A stretch of DNA of 64,000 bases, from NCBI RefSeq assembly GCF_010119195.1, contig NZ_WRXL01000004.1, forward strand, positions 248,001 through 312,000, read 5' to 3'. A program made the translations under genes and the position numbers. The stretch's first letter is position 1, and each line of letters begins with the position of its first letter. Below the pieces are notes generated by a model. That model had not been told where the DNA came from. It searched no databases and saw only the letters and a list, made by a program, of their open reading frames with translations. Source of the DNA: Haloarcula salina. Lineage in GTDB: Archaea; Halobacteriota; Halobacteria; Halobacteriales; Haloarculaceae. This document shows positions 8,660 to 17,424 of this stretch, one piece after another.

Positions 8660-9922
8660 ATGACAGCTTTGCCGCGGAACGTGATCCTCCTCTCGTTCGA
8701 TGCGCTCCGCGCAGACCATCTGGGATGTTACGGTTACGAACGGGACACGTCACCGAATCTCGATCAATTGGCCGAAGTAAGCACGCTGTTTCGCAACGCG
8801 TACAGCGCGAGTTCACACACGCGAGAGGCCGTTCCGGCCCTCCTCACAGGCGAGTATCCCGACGTCGCAATCGACGATGGATTCCGGCTTGCGACGGACA
8901 CGGTAGCGTCGATGCTGGCCGAGGCCGGCTTTGCCACCGCCGGATTTCACTCGAACCCATTCGTCTCGCGTGCCTACGGGTTCGATACGGGATTCGACGA
9001 GTTCGACGACGATCTCCACTTCGGGAAAAACAAGTTCGTCGCGCTCGCTCAGCGGGCGCTCGACAAACTTCGGAATCGGCACTACGCCCGCGCGACAGAG
9101 ATCAACGAGCGGTCGCTCTCGTGGCTGGATTCGCTCGACGGGGAGCCGTTTTTCCTCTGGAACCATTACATGGACACCCATGGACCCTACGAGCCGCCGA
9201 GCGAGTACAGAACGATGTACGCAGAGCGGGAGATCTCAGATCGAAAGGCGCAGTCGCTGTATCAGCGAGCGATCAAGAGTCCCGAGTCGATTACGGACGA
9301 GGAACGGCGGCTGTTGATCGACCTTTACGACGCGGAGATCGCGTACAACGACGACCGAGTCGGGGCGTTTCTCGATGCCCTCCGTGACCGTGGCGTGCTG
9401 TCGGACTCGCTGCTGATCGTCACCGCGGACCACGGGGATGCGTTCGGCGAACACGGCTACTACGAGCACCCGAGGTATCTCCACGACGAGATCACGCACG
9501 TTCCGATGCTCGTCCGGCCGCCGGAGGGTGGTGACGGACTGGTCGACGTACCGGCGAGTACGCTCGATATCGCTGCAACGGTCGCTGACGTGATCGAACA
9601 CGGCGGGGATCTCCCCGGCCGATCGCTGCTCGGCGCGCCGTGGGACGAGCGAACCGTGTTCCTTCAGGCCCGGGGAGAAGGCGACGACAGCCATCTCCGA
9701 CGCTACTCGTTGCGGACGAGCGAGCACGCCTGTTTCTGCGAGCGGAACGTAGAGACCGACGCCCTAGAGTTCGAGGACTGCAGGGATCGCGAACTACGAG
9801 GCGAACTGGAGGCACACATCGAGGAACGGATCCGTCGAGAGGGCGGCGAGGGCGGATCGGAGACTGAATCCGTCGACGACGAAATCGAGCGGCGTCTGAG
9901 TGCGCTCGGCTACAAGGAGTAA
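8660..9922 (+). CDS. Alkaline-phosphatase/sulfatase superfamily enzyme, Thr-type
   Basis: 420 residues with the sulfatase-like fold signatures: metal-binding Asp14 in ILLSFDALRADHLGCYGY, MDTHGPYEPP near residue 173, and VTADHGDAFGEHG near 255. At the position of the sulfatase formylglycine Cys/Ser the sequence reads THR-like residues SSHTREAVPALLTG. Aligning on the terminal TG puts Thr54 there. Thr nucleophiles occur in phosphoglycerol-transferase and LTA-synthase-like members, so phospho-transfer or phosphate-ester hydrolysis on a glycan is as likely as sulfate removal. No signal peptide is seen. It sits two bases upstream of a GT4 gene, so the two are probably co-transcribed. The C-terminus ends ERRLSALGYKE. 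Confidence 0.82.
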   Translation: MTALPRNVILLSFDALRADHLGCYGYERDTSPNLDQLAEVSTLFRNAYSASSHTREAVPALLTGEYPDVAIDDGFRLATDTVASMLAEAGFATAGFHSNPFVSRAYGFDTGFDEFDDDLHFGKNKFVALAQRALDKLRNRHYARATEINERSLSWLDSLDGEPFFLWNHYMDTHGPYEPPSEYRTMYAEREISDRKAQSLYQRAIKSPESITDEERRLLIDLYDAEIAYNDDRVGAFLDALRDRGVLSDSLLIVTADHGDAFGEHGYYEHPRYLHDEITHVPMLVRPPEGGDGLVDVPASTLDIAATVADVIEHGGDLPGRSLLGAPWDERTVFLQARGEGDDSHLRRYSLRTSEHACFCERNVETDALEFEDCRDRELRGELEAHIEERIRREGGEGGSETESVDDEIERRLSALGYKE

Positions 9923-9924
9923 CG

Positions 9925-11049
9925 ATGCAAATCGCGATGCTACAAGACGACTGGTGGCCGCGAACCGGCGGTGGTCCGGTCCACGTCAAAGAATTGTCCG
10001 TGGCGCTCGCAACCGAGTACGGCCACGAGGTCGATGTCTACACACGCGCGCTCCGGAAAGACGGTCAACGGTACGACCGTACGGAACGGTTCGCCGACGG
10101 AAGCGTAACGCTCCACCGCATCGGACCGTGTACCGAGTACTGGAACTCCGTCGGGCGCGTTACGTCGATGGTCACGCCCGTGCCGGAACTGTTCTCACGG
10201 GAGTACGATATCGTTCACGGACACACGTTCCTGCCCGCTCTGCCCACGAGACTTGGAGGGGCCCTGACCGATGCGGCGACAGTCTTCACCGTTCACGGGA
10301 CCGCTCTCACGTCGGGAGTCGGCCGAGACACGTCGCAGCTAGCGGCGGTCAAGCGCCGTATCGAACGCGCATTCGTTCTCGGATTCGACTACGATCACGT
10401 CATCTCTGTCAACAACGAACACGTCGGGTTGCTGTCCGAGCACCACTCTGACGTGACTTGCATCCCCAACGGCGTCGACCTGGAACGCTTCGCCGTCGAC
10501 GTCGACCGCGGTACTGACATCCTCTTTCTGGGTCGACTGGCACCGAAAAAGCGCGTCTCTGACCTGATACGGGCATTCGCAAAGATCGAAACGGAGGTTC
10601 CAGAGAGTGATCTCGTCGTCGTAGGAACGGGGCCCGAAAGCGAACACCTCAGGGACCTGGCGACGGAACTGGGCGTCGACGATCGCGTCTCGTTCGAGGG
10701 GCGCGTCTCCGATGACGCGGTCCCGCGCTATTACGCTACCGCAGGCGTGTTCGCGCTCCCATCTGTCTGGGAAGGGCATCCACTCACGCTGCTAGAGGCG
10801 TGGGCCGCCAGCGCACCGGTCGTCGCCTCGGCTGTCGAGGGTATCGAAGAGTTCGTTGACCACGGAGAAACGGGGTATCTCGTCCCGCCGAAGTCGCCAG
10901 CGGAACTCGCAGATGCGCTCAGATACGCCCTGAAGAACCGTGACGAAGCGACGAGATGGGGACAGAACGCACGAGACCTAGTGGAGTCCGACTACTCGTG
11001 GGAGGGCGTCGCCGAGCGAACCGACGCGCTCTACCGTGACGTCGCCTGA
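9925..11049 (+). CDS. GT4 family glycosyltransferase
   Basis: 374-residue GT-B enzyme. The N-terminal GGGPVHVKELSVALA motif matches the nucleotide-sugar/acceptor loop of family 4. The C-terminal domain contains DILFLGRLAPKKRVSDLIRA, VVGTGPESEHL and the EX7E motif in VWEGHPLTLLEAWAASAP. It starts two bases after the phosphatase-like gene, so the pair forms an operon. Its stop codon abuts that of the convergent gene at 11050 with no spacer. Expected role: one sugar addition in a surface glycan; donor and linkage cannot be read. Confidence 0.9.
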   Translation: MQIAMLQDDWWPRTGGGPVHVKELSVALATEYGHEVDVYTRALRKDGQRYDRTERFADGSVTLHRIGPCTEYWNSVGRVTSMVTPVPELFSREYDIVHGHTFLPALPTRLGGALTDAATVFTVHGTALTSGVGRDTSQLAAVKRRIERAFVLGFDYDHVISVNNEHVGLLSEHHSDVTCIPNGVDLERFAVDVDRGTDILFLGRLAPKKRVSDLIRAFAKIETEVPESDLVVVGTGPESEHLRDLATELGVDDRVSFEGRVSDDAVPRYYATAGVFALPSVWEGHPLTLLEAWAASAPVVASAVEGIEEFVDHGETGYLVPPKSPAELADALRYALKNRDEATRWGQNARDLVESDYSWEGVAERTDALYRDVA

Positions 11050-12657
11050 TCACTCCATGTATCCGAGGTCCGCCAGTCTGTCTTCGACCTCGTCTGTCGT
11101 TCCCGTGTCGGATCCGGCCATCGTTCGATAGTCGCCCGCACGTTCGTCCCAGTCGAGTTCGTCGCCCGCTTCGAATGGGCCCAGAACTGTTCCGTCTCGT
11201 TGACTGTCTACCGGAAGCCCTAGCGCTGCCGCAACGGTCGGCGCAATATCGTAAATCGACGCGGTACCGGGCCGGTCCACTCCGAGGTCTCTGTTCGAGA
11301 TGAGGATTCCATCCGGTTTGTGATTCTTGTGTTCGTTCCGCCGGAACGTATCGACGACGGAACCGCTCACGTCGTACGTGTAGTCCCGGGGGACGAGTAC
11401 GACGTCCGGCGCAGCCTCTAGATTCTCGCCCTCGTAGACCTCCTCTCGAGGGAGGACGTCATCGAAGACGAGATTCCCATCGGGGTCCCGGACTCCAGAG
11501 AGATCTCGAATAAGTTCGGATCTGACCGACTCGTAATCTTCCTGTGGGACCTGCCCGCTCGGCTCACGGCCGTCCACGTTGAGGTGGATACCGAGGCTAT
11601 TGAACAGCAGTTGATAGGCCACAGAGTCTTCGTAGTCGACGACGTGATTCTGGGCCGCGACGAGCGCTTCTTCGGGGAGTACCCGCTCTACGACCGAGTC
11701 GAGTCCGACAGCCCCGAGCCCGCGGTGGAGTTGCCGCGGTGAGAGCCCGACTGCGGAGAGGGCCGAGGTGGTCGTTCCGATCAGTGTTGCGATGCCACTG
11801 GTCTCACCGTCTCCGCGCTCTCCCTTGAGTTCGTCTTTCGCCTGTCGGAAGTACTGTTCCTCCCCGGTGGTCGTCTCACAGTAGCCGTTCTCGGCCAGCC
11901 AAGAGTTGACGTAGAACGTCCACTCGTAATCACCCATTCCGTGGTCCGAGGCGACGAACACGTGCGGGTCCTCATCGCCAAGATCGACGATGTCACCGAC
12001 GAACTCGTCGACGTTCTCGAGGACCTGTCTGATCGCGTCCCGATCGTCTAAATCGTGAAAGATCGAGTCCGTGACCTGGAACTGAACTGCGAGGAGGTCC
12101 CAGTCGTAGCGTTCGTCGAGAAATTGCGCCATGTCACGGCGGTGTCTGGCAACGCGTGTGTACTCAGTAACTGGATCTTCGTCAGTCCCATAGGAGGGGT
12201 AGACCTCGTACTCACCGTATTCAGCCTCGTACTCGTCACGGAGTTCCGATGGGTGGAACTCCGCGTCTTCGGTGGCCAAATAGCCTGGGACGACGGCCCC
12301 GTGTTCCAGTTCCGGAGCGGGGTGGGTAACGGGATAGTTGATAACGAGCGATGTGTACCCCGCCGAGTCGGCCATCTCGAAGAGGTACGGCGCGGCGACA
12401 GTTCCGCGGTCGATTAGCTCCTTGTCGTATCCGTCGCTCGTGAAGAAGTCGAATACCCCATGTTTTCCTGGGTTACGACCACTGAGGAACGAGGGCCAAG
12501 CGCAAGGGGTCCACGGGGGAGACGTGCTTTCTAATTTGCTCTTCGTTCCCGTTCGAATTACCTCGTGAAGGTTCGCTAGATTCTCTTCTCGTATCCACGG
12601 TGAAATCTCGGAAAATCCAAGACCATCTACTCCGAGTAGTATGACGTTCTGGGACAC
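11050..12657 (-). CDS. Type I phosphodiesterase/nucleotide pyrophosphatase-like enzyme
   Basis: 535-residue alkaline-phosphatase-superfamily member. Motifs seen: Asp11 in NVILLGVDGLG; SPPWTPCAWPSFLSG, where Thr50 occupies the nucleophile position; PGKHGVFDFF; FVASDHGMGDYEW; and a C-terminal YDIAPTVAAALGLP. This pattern is typical of archaeal phosphodiesterase/nucleotide-pyrophosphatase relatives found in glycan loci. Possible roles are cleaving a nucleotide-sugar or moving a phospho-group. No signal peptide is visible. GTG start at 12657, divergent from the GT2 gene at 12713. It ends EDRLADLGYME, a tail shared with the two other enzymes of this fold in the island. Confidence 0.83.
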   Translation of the reverse strand: MSQNVILLGVDGLGFSEISPWIREENLANLHEVIRTGTKSKLESTSPPWTPCAWPSFLSGRNPGKHGVFDFFTSDGYDKELIDRGTVAAPYLFEMADSAGYTSLVINYPVTHPAPELEHGAVVPGYLATEDAEFHPSELRDEYEAEYGEYEVYPSYGTDEDPVTEYTRVARHRRDMAQFLDERYDWDLLAVQFQVTDSIFHDLDDRDAIRQVLENVDEFVGDIVDLGDEDPHVFVASDHGMGDYEWTFYVNSWLAENGYCETTTGEEQYFRQAKDELKGERGDGETSGIATLIGTTTSALSAVGLSPRQLHRGLGAVGLDSVVERVLPEEALVAAQNHVVDYEDSVAYQLLFNSLGIHLNVDGREPSGQVPQEDYESVRSELIRDLSGVRDPDGNLVFDDVLPREEVYEGENLEAAPDVVLVPRDYTYDVSGSVVDTFRRNEHKNHKPDGILISNRDLGVDRPGTASIYDIAPTVAAALGLPVDSQRDGTVLGPFEAGDELDWDERAGDYRTMAGSDTGTTDEVEDRLADLGYME

Positions 12658-12712
12658 AGGTTTATTCGGAATGACTATTTGTCTGACTATCTAATAATTC
12701 CTCTGTATCTTC

Positions 12713-13630
12713 ATGTCGGGCGATCCAACAGTCAGTGTCGTCGTCCCAACGTACAATCGACCCGCCAGATTACACCGTGCGATAGAGTCAATCAGTGAAC
12801 AGACGTACGGTAACATCGAAATCATCGTTGTCGACGACCACTCGAAAGAACCAGCCAGCTCGATTGTAGACGGCATTTCGACGGCATTCGATATCACGGT
12901 ACTTCGACATTCGGAGAACAGGGGCGCCAATGCAGCGCGCAATTCGGGTATTGAACGAGCAACTGGAGAGTACATCTCCTTTCTCGACGACGACGACACC
13001 TGGGAACCGGATAAGATAACGAAACAGGTTCAAAAGATCGAATCCGAATCGATTGGTCTCGTCTACACCGGAATGAAACACATCAATGACGACGGAGAGG
13101 TCACCCAGGAGTCAAGACCACAGCAGACCGTTTCCTCTCCGGCCCAAATTCTGAAAAGTAACACAATCGGCTCCTTCTCGGTCGTCCTCGTGGATCGCGA
13201 AGTCATTTCACAGGTGGGGCTTCCGGACGAAAAACTTCCAATTTGGCAAGATAAAGAGTGGTATATCCGAATTGCAAGGCAATATGATCTAGCACCCGTC
13301 AAAGAGTCGCTCGTCAATCACCACCACGGCAGTGGTGACAGAGTTAGTGGCAATTTCGACGGACTCGTCGAAACGACGCTCCCACATATACTGACTGAGT
13401 TTCGAGACGAAATTGACTCCCAGAGCCTCGTCGAACGGCAACGGACCTACTCCGAGATTTATTACAGTATTTCACGGTACGGGCTGGCCACCGGACATTT
13501 CTCCGCCGCAAAACGGTACTCGCGGCTCGCCCTGATCCGATTTCCGTTCAATTACAAGGCATTAGCTGCATTCGTATTCTCTCTAAGAAAGGGATATCTA
13601 TATTCGAGCTACAAGAGTATCGCCGACTGA
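12713..13630 (+). CDS. GT2 family glycosyltransferase
   Basis: 305-residue GT-A enzyme. The N-terminus reads VSVVVPTYNRPARLHRAIES, followed by IEIIVVDDHS and the metal-binding FLDDDDTWEPDKI, the classical inverting family-2 signature. QDKEWYIRIA near residue 184 fits the catalytic base region. The C-terminal third is variable, without obvious membrane helices. An AT-rich box at about 12688-12697 precedes the start. From here to about 18.9 kb the DNA is visibly richer in A and T than the flanks, which suggests separate acquisition of this half of the island. Confidence 0.9.
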   Translation: MSGDPTVSVVVPTYNRPARLHRAIESISEQTYGNIEIIVVDDHSKEPASSIVDGISTAFDITVLRHSENRGANAARNSGIERATGEYISFLDDDDTWEPDKITKQVQKIESESIGLVYTGMKHINDDGEVTQESRPQQTVSSPAQILKSNTIGSFSVVLVDREVISQVGLPDEKLPIWQDKEWYIRIARQYDLAPVKESLVNHHHGSGDRVSGNFDGLVETTLPHILTEFRDEIDSQSLVERQRTYSEIYYSISRYGLATGHFSAAKRYSRLALIRFPFNYKALAAFVFSLRKGYLYSSYKSIAD

Positions 13631-14130
13631 GGAATCAAATAGAGAGCAAGCCATTTTCTCAAAGAGCTTTCGACCGGTAGCCGGCTCTCGTCCGAAAATG
13701 ACCACGAGACACCTCGATATCTTGGAAGTCGTTCTAAGTGGTGACACAGAGTCGTTCAGTCCACGCTTGGAGAACACTGCTCGCCTATATTTCTATCACG
13801 ATGCATCAAAGGGGGGTACGAAAGGCAGGTACAGCTCCCGAGATCAGATTCAGTCGTTCGTTGCGAGAGTCTTTCGCCAGTGACTTTTAATACGACCACC
13901 CGTTACTGATATTCAGAAGACATGAATGTCGTCCGGGAGACTCGCTAAGATGTCTACCACCGAGAGAGTTCTCTCGATGTCGAAACCACGTCCGTCTGAT
14001 CTGCAACTTCTGGGCATCACTCGAACAACTGCTTCGACAGACTGCGTCTCGAGCGTCACCTAACCCATGGTTTACAGGAAGTAGCGTACTGTAATCGATC
14101 AGACTCCATACAATCCAGAACAAATCGGCA
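13631..14130. other. Non-coding or decayed stretch inside the glycan island
   Basis: Five hundred bases between the GT2 gene and the next membrane protein. A 61-codon open frame (13698-13883, beginning MTTRHLDILEVV) has no family features that I recognise. On the reverse strand around 13920-14060 a short frame reads GFDIERTLSVVDILASLPDD, which looks protein-like but has no convincing start and may be a gene remnant. Neither is supported well enough to call a gene. Confidence 0.4.
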
Positions 14131-15783
14131 ATGAAAGAGAGTACCAAAACTCGGAGAGGAGTCCGAACGAAACTGTATTTTATCGCCCTTTTTTTCCTGA
14201 TTAGCGTTACTTGGTGGGTCGCTTTCAACTGGTCAACTGCGCCTCAAGTGATCGGGTATCTCCTGTTAATCAGTATCTACCTCCTGGCCCTGTTCGAATT
14301 GGAACTCTGTCCTCAGAACGGCTACAGATGGCGGCGTCCGCTCATCCTGCTTCTCGTTCCTCTCGTTCCCATACTGATCGTAATCGATCCCGTTGAAATT
14401 GGCCTCGTTGGGCACGATGCATACTGGACGCTCAATCACGCGAAAGAGTTCCGTAGTGGCCTGACGATAACTGGATTCACGGACGAGTACCTCTCGTTCC
14501 CGCTCTACTATGCGTTCGCACATGGGATCAATATCTTCGTCAGGGACCTGGAACTGACGGCGAAATACGTCCCACTCTTGACGGCCGCAACGCCCGCAAT
14601 GTATTATCTCGGACTCCGGCGTTTGATGGCAGAACGGGCCGCCTACACATCCTCTGTAGGGGTTGCAAGCATCCAGACGCTCCTCTTTTTCGAAGCGATG
14701 TTTGTTGATGAGTCGCTAGCGGTACTGCTATTCTCGTCGCTTCCGCTATTTGGCCTGATCGCAACAAAGACATCCCATAGAGAGATAATTTGGCCTCCCC
14801 TCGTTGCGATTGCACTGACACATCATTTCCTTGCCGCTGTGACCCTAGCGTTCGTAGGTCTCTGGTGGGGAGTCCACTGGCGTGACAGCCAAGTAATGTC
14901 CAACCTCTTTAGAATCGATAGTAGACAGTTTGATCCGCCGGCGAGTGTCGTCGTCATCGGTTGTGTCTTCCTGTCAATCGCACTGTTTCTCCTGTACCCG
15001 TTCGCCCAAACCGTGTTGCGTGGCTTGTTTCAGTCGCTTGCCGCCGGACCCTCGGCTTCAACGGGTCAGGTATCAGTCTCGGTTATCCAACCGTCTCTGC
15101 AAGAGATGATCAAGTCTATCGGTGGCCGAGTTGCAACTGGACTCGTCGTCGGATTGGCTTTCTTGTCTGTCGTCTCCCGCCGAAAAATCCCCGAGTGGGA
15201 ATTTTCGTGGGCCCTCTTTGGAGGAGGGTTAGCAGTGGTCTACGTCTTTACTCTCGCCGTCGGACAGATGCTTAATTTGGGTGGCACACGTCTCTACTTG
15301 CCGATGACGATAGTGCTTCTACCCGTCGCCATCTCTTATCTTCACCGTAGCGAGTGGCAGGCACGCACTGTGGCGTCGTATTTCGTGATAACCATCTTTG
15401 TCACGGCCCAGATATTCGCTCTCGCACCACCACTCGTATACTCAGACACCAGCACGGGGTATGTACACCACGGGCACTATACTGGACCTGCACATCAAGC
15501 AGCCGAGACGCTGGCTACAGTCGGATCAGACGAGACAACAGTCGTAGGCTACGAGCCAGAATTGTGGGAAGTCCGCGGTCAAACGCGGTTTCAGCGCTTC
15601 ACTGAGGAACAATGGTTGTTCGTCGATTGTTCGGATGCGCTATATGCCTGGAAAGAAGCGACAGAGAAAGAGTTCAACATTCCACGCGAAACTTTTGAGC
15701 GAGATTACAACAAAATATACGACGCTGGGTCGATATCGCTATCCCGGTGTCGAATCCCACCGGGACTGCGGAAATCGTTCTAA
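14131..15783 (+). CDS. Polytopic membrane protein, GT39/oligosaccharyltransferase-like
   Basis: 550 residues with about twelve hydrophobic segments between residues 15 and 435 and a soluble C-terminal part (about 440-550). The first large loop contains VGHDAYWTLNHAKEF, with acidic and aromatic residues soon after a membrane helix, as in lipid-linked-sugar glycosyltransferases. Later loops include DEYLSFPLYYAFAHG. Such proteins sit in the membrane and use dolichyl-phosphate sugars as donors, or polymerise glycan units. That assignment rests on topology and context (flanked by GT2, phosphatase-like and flippase genes). Codon use is AT-richer than in the housekeeping genes of the window. Confidence 0.68.
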   Translation: MKESTKTRRGVRTKLYFIALFFLISVTWWVAFNWSTAPQVIGYLLLISIYLLALFELELCPQNGYRWRRPLILLLVPLVPILIVIDPVEIGLVGHDAYWTLNHAKEFRSGLTITGFTDEYLSFPLYYAFAHGINIFVRDLELTAKYVPLLTAATPAMYYLGLRRLMAERAAYTSSVGVASIQTLLFFEAMFVDESLAVLLFSSLPLFGLIATKTSHREIIWPPLVAIALTHHFLAAVTLAFVGLWWGVHWRDSQVMSNLFRIDSRQFDPPASVVVIGCVFLSIALFLLYPFAQTVLRGLFQSLAAGPSASTGQVSVSVIQPSLQEMIKSIGGRVATGLVVGLAFLSVVSRRKIPEWEFSWALFGGGLAVVYVFTLAVGQMLNLGGTRLYLPMTIVLLPVAISYLHRSEWQARTVASYFVITIFVTAQIFALAPPLVYSDTSTGYVHHGHYTGPAHQAAETLATVGSDETTVVGYEPELWEVRGQTRFQRFTEEQWLFVDCSDALYAWKEATEKEFNIPRETFERDYNKIYDAGSISLSRCRIPPGLRKSF

Positions 15784-15826
15784 GTGAGGACCTGCGATCC
15801 GATTGTTTGTTCTCACTCGCCGCACC

Positions 15827-15835
15827 ATTTATGTA
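15827..15835 (+). promoter_or_regulatory. TATA-like box for the gene at 15859
   Basis: ATTTATGTA centred about 28 bases before ATG 15859; fits a near-leaderless transcript, so this gene is probably transcribed on its own. Confidence 0.45.
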
Positions 15836-15858
15836 TCTGTCAATTTTGTAATTAGACA

Positions 15859-17316
15859 ATGGGAAAACATAACGTCTTACTGGTCGTTTTAGATTCAGTT
15901 CGGGCACAGAACACGTCACTCCACGGGTACCACAGAGAGACAACGCCCGAGATCGACTCATTTGCCGAAGAGGCGACCAAATATACGCAAGCTAGGGCAC
16001 CCGGTTCGTGGACACTAGCGAGCCACTCTAGCATGTTCACCGGCCTTCACGTCGATGAACACTTAATGACACACAACGATCATGCAATTGAATCTGGTAA
16101 TTCTGTCTGGAATCGTTTATCGAAACAGGGCTACCAGACCGGTATATTTTCAGAGAACCCATTTCTTACCCGGGGTTCAACCGGGTTAGATTCGGGATTC
16201 GACACCGTCGATGCAACGGATAAGAAACGCCTTCCGTATCCGGGTGCGGTCGATCCATTCGACTATGTCCACGATTACGATGCGTTCGCAATAGAGTCGA
16301 TTAGACGTGCATGTCCCCTCAGATCGTTTCTAAATGGCATCGTGGCAATGTACGAACCGGACGCCCTCGATGGACTTGGTGCGCGTGAGGCAGGGAAAAC
16401 CCCGGCACAGCGAACAATTGATTCCTTTCTCGACTGGCATCAATCTGTAAGTTCGGGTCCCTGGGGAGCATGTCTTAACGTCATGGATGCCCATTGGCCA
16501 TACGAACCTCGTGAACGTATCTGGGCAGACAGGGAAACCGAGCGGTTACAGAGCGAACTCGATTCGGATAGTTTCTGGAAGTTCGAGGGCGGCCAACGTC
16601 CTTGGTCAGACTGGAAAGCGATGGAGGACCTCTACGACGACTGTATCCGACAGGCGGACGCGGCCATCGGGAGTCTACTTGAGGAACTCGACCGGCGGAA
16701 TGCGATAACCGACACGATTATTATTATTACGAGTGATCACGGCGAAGCATTCGGTGAACAGTCCGTCTTGCGAGACACACGGGTCAGAGAGCACGGGAAT
16801 GGCATCATCCACGAAACGGTAACGCATGTCCCGCTCGTAATCCGTTGGCCCAATAGTAGAACGAGTCGGGACGTCCCGTCGCCGGTATCTCTCACGTGGC
16901 TAGGTGATATACTGGACACCGCAGCTATCGAGGACTGTGTCGAGGAACCACTGGCCCGACATCAAAATTCGGTTCTCTGCTCCACCCATGGTCTCGAAGA
17001 ATCGGAGAGCAAGTACAAGAGCGGGACCGAATACGTCAACGACATGCGCCCATTCGCCGGTCAGTCGCGTGCAGTCTACGAAAATCATCCCGCCGGTGTC
17101 CGAAAATACGTCGAATTCCGAGGCCCGAAGGACAATAGAAACACGGCGACGGTCCACATTTCTGATGATGGTGAGCGGACGGTCGAAGCGGAGACTGACG
17201 ACGGCCGCGTGCGGGAGATATTCGCGGGCATCGACGACGCGTCAGTACGGCAGAGTAGTCGGGCACATATCGATGATGATCTCGAAGAGCAGCTAGCGGA
17301 TCTCGGCTATGTGTGA
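15859..17316 (+). CDS. Alkaline-phosphatase/sulfatase superfamily enzyme, Thr-type
   Basis: 485 residues. Signatures: Asp12 in NVLLVVLDSVRAQNTSLHGY; GSWTLASHSSMFTG with Thr52 where sulfatases have the formylglycine Cys or Ser; NVMDAHWPYEP near 210; and IITSDHGEAFGEQ near 290. The HGN...HETVTHVPLVIRWP stretch supplies the remaining metal and substrate His residues. The fold is certain; the substrate is not. Thr at the active site points to phosphate or phosphoglycerol chemistry rather than classical sulfatase activity. No signal peptide, so a cytoplasmic action on lipid-linked or nucleotide intermediates is possible. It ends EEQLADLGYV. Confidence 0.82.
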   Translation: MGKHNVLLVVLDSVRAQNTSLHGYHRETTPEIDSFAEEATKYTQARAPGSWTLASHSSMFTGLHVDEHLMTHNDHAIESGNSVWNRLSKQGYQTGIFSENPFLTRGSTGLDSGFDTVDATDKKRLPYPGAVDPFDYVHDYDAFAIESIRRACPLRSFLNGIVAMYEPDALDGLGAREAGKTPAQRTIDSFLDWHQSVSSGPWGACLNVMDAHWPYEPRERIWADRETERLQSELDSDSFWKFEGGQRPWSDWKAMEDLYDDCIRQADAAIGSLLEELDRRNAITDTIIIITSDHGEAFGEQSVLRDTRVREHGNGIIHETVTHVPLVIRWPNSRTSRDVPSPVSLTWLGDILDTAAIEDCVEEPLARHQNSVLCSTHGLEESESKYKSGTEYVNDMRPFAGQSRAVYENHPAGVRKYVEFRGPKDNRNTATVHISDDGERTVEAETDDGRVREIFAGIDDASVRQSSRAHIDDDLEEQLADLGYV

Positions 17317-17424
17317 CGAATTCTAACGGTTGTAAAATACAATACCGCTTTCTCTCACCTACAGATGACAATCAGAGGTACATAACACCAATATTACAAT
17401 GCTGTGGCGAATCTACGGCTGTAG

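Noticed and set aside
8660-9922. Classical sulfatase call
   Set aside because: The position for the formylglycine Cys or Ser is Thr54, so only superfamily membership is claimed.
13698-13883. 61-codon frame after the GT2 gene
   Set aside because: Has an acceptable start but no recognised motif, no promoter evidence and no partner gene; left as part of an uncertain stretch.
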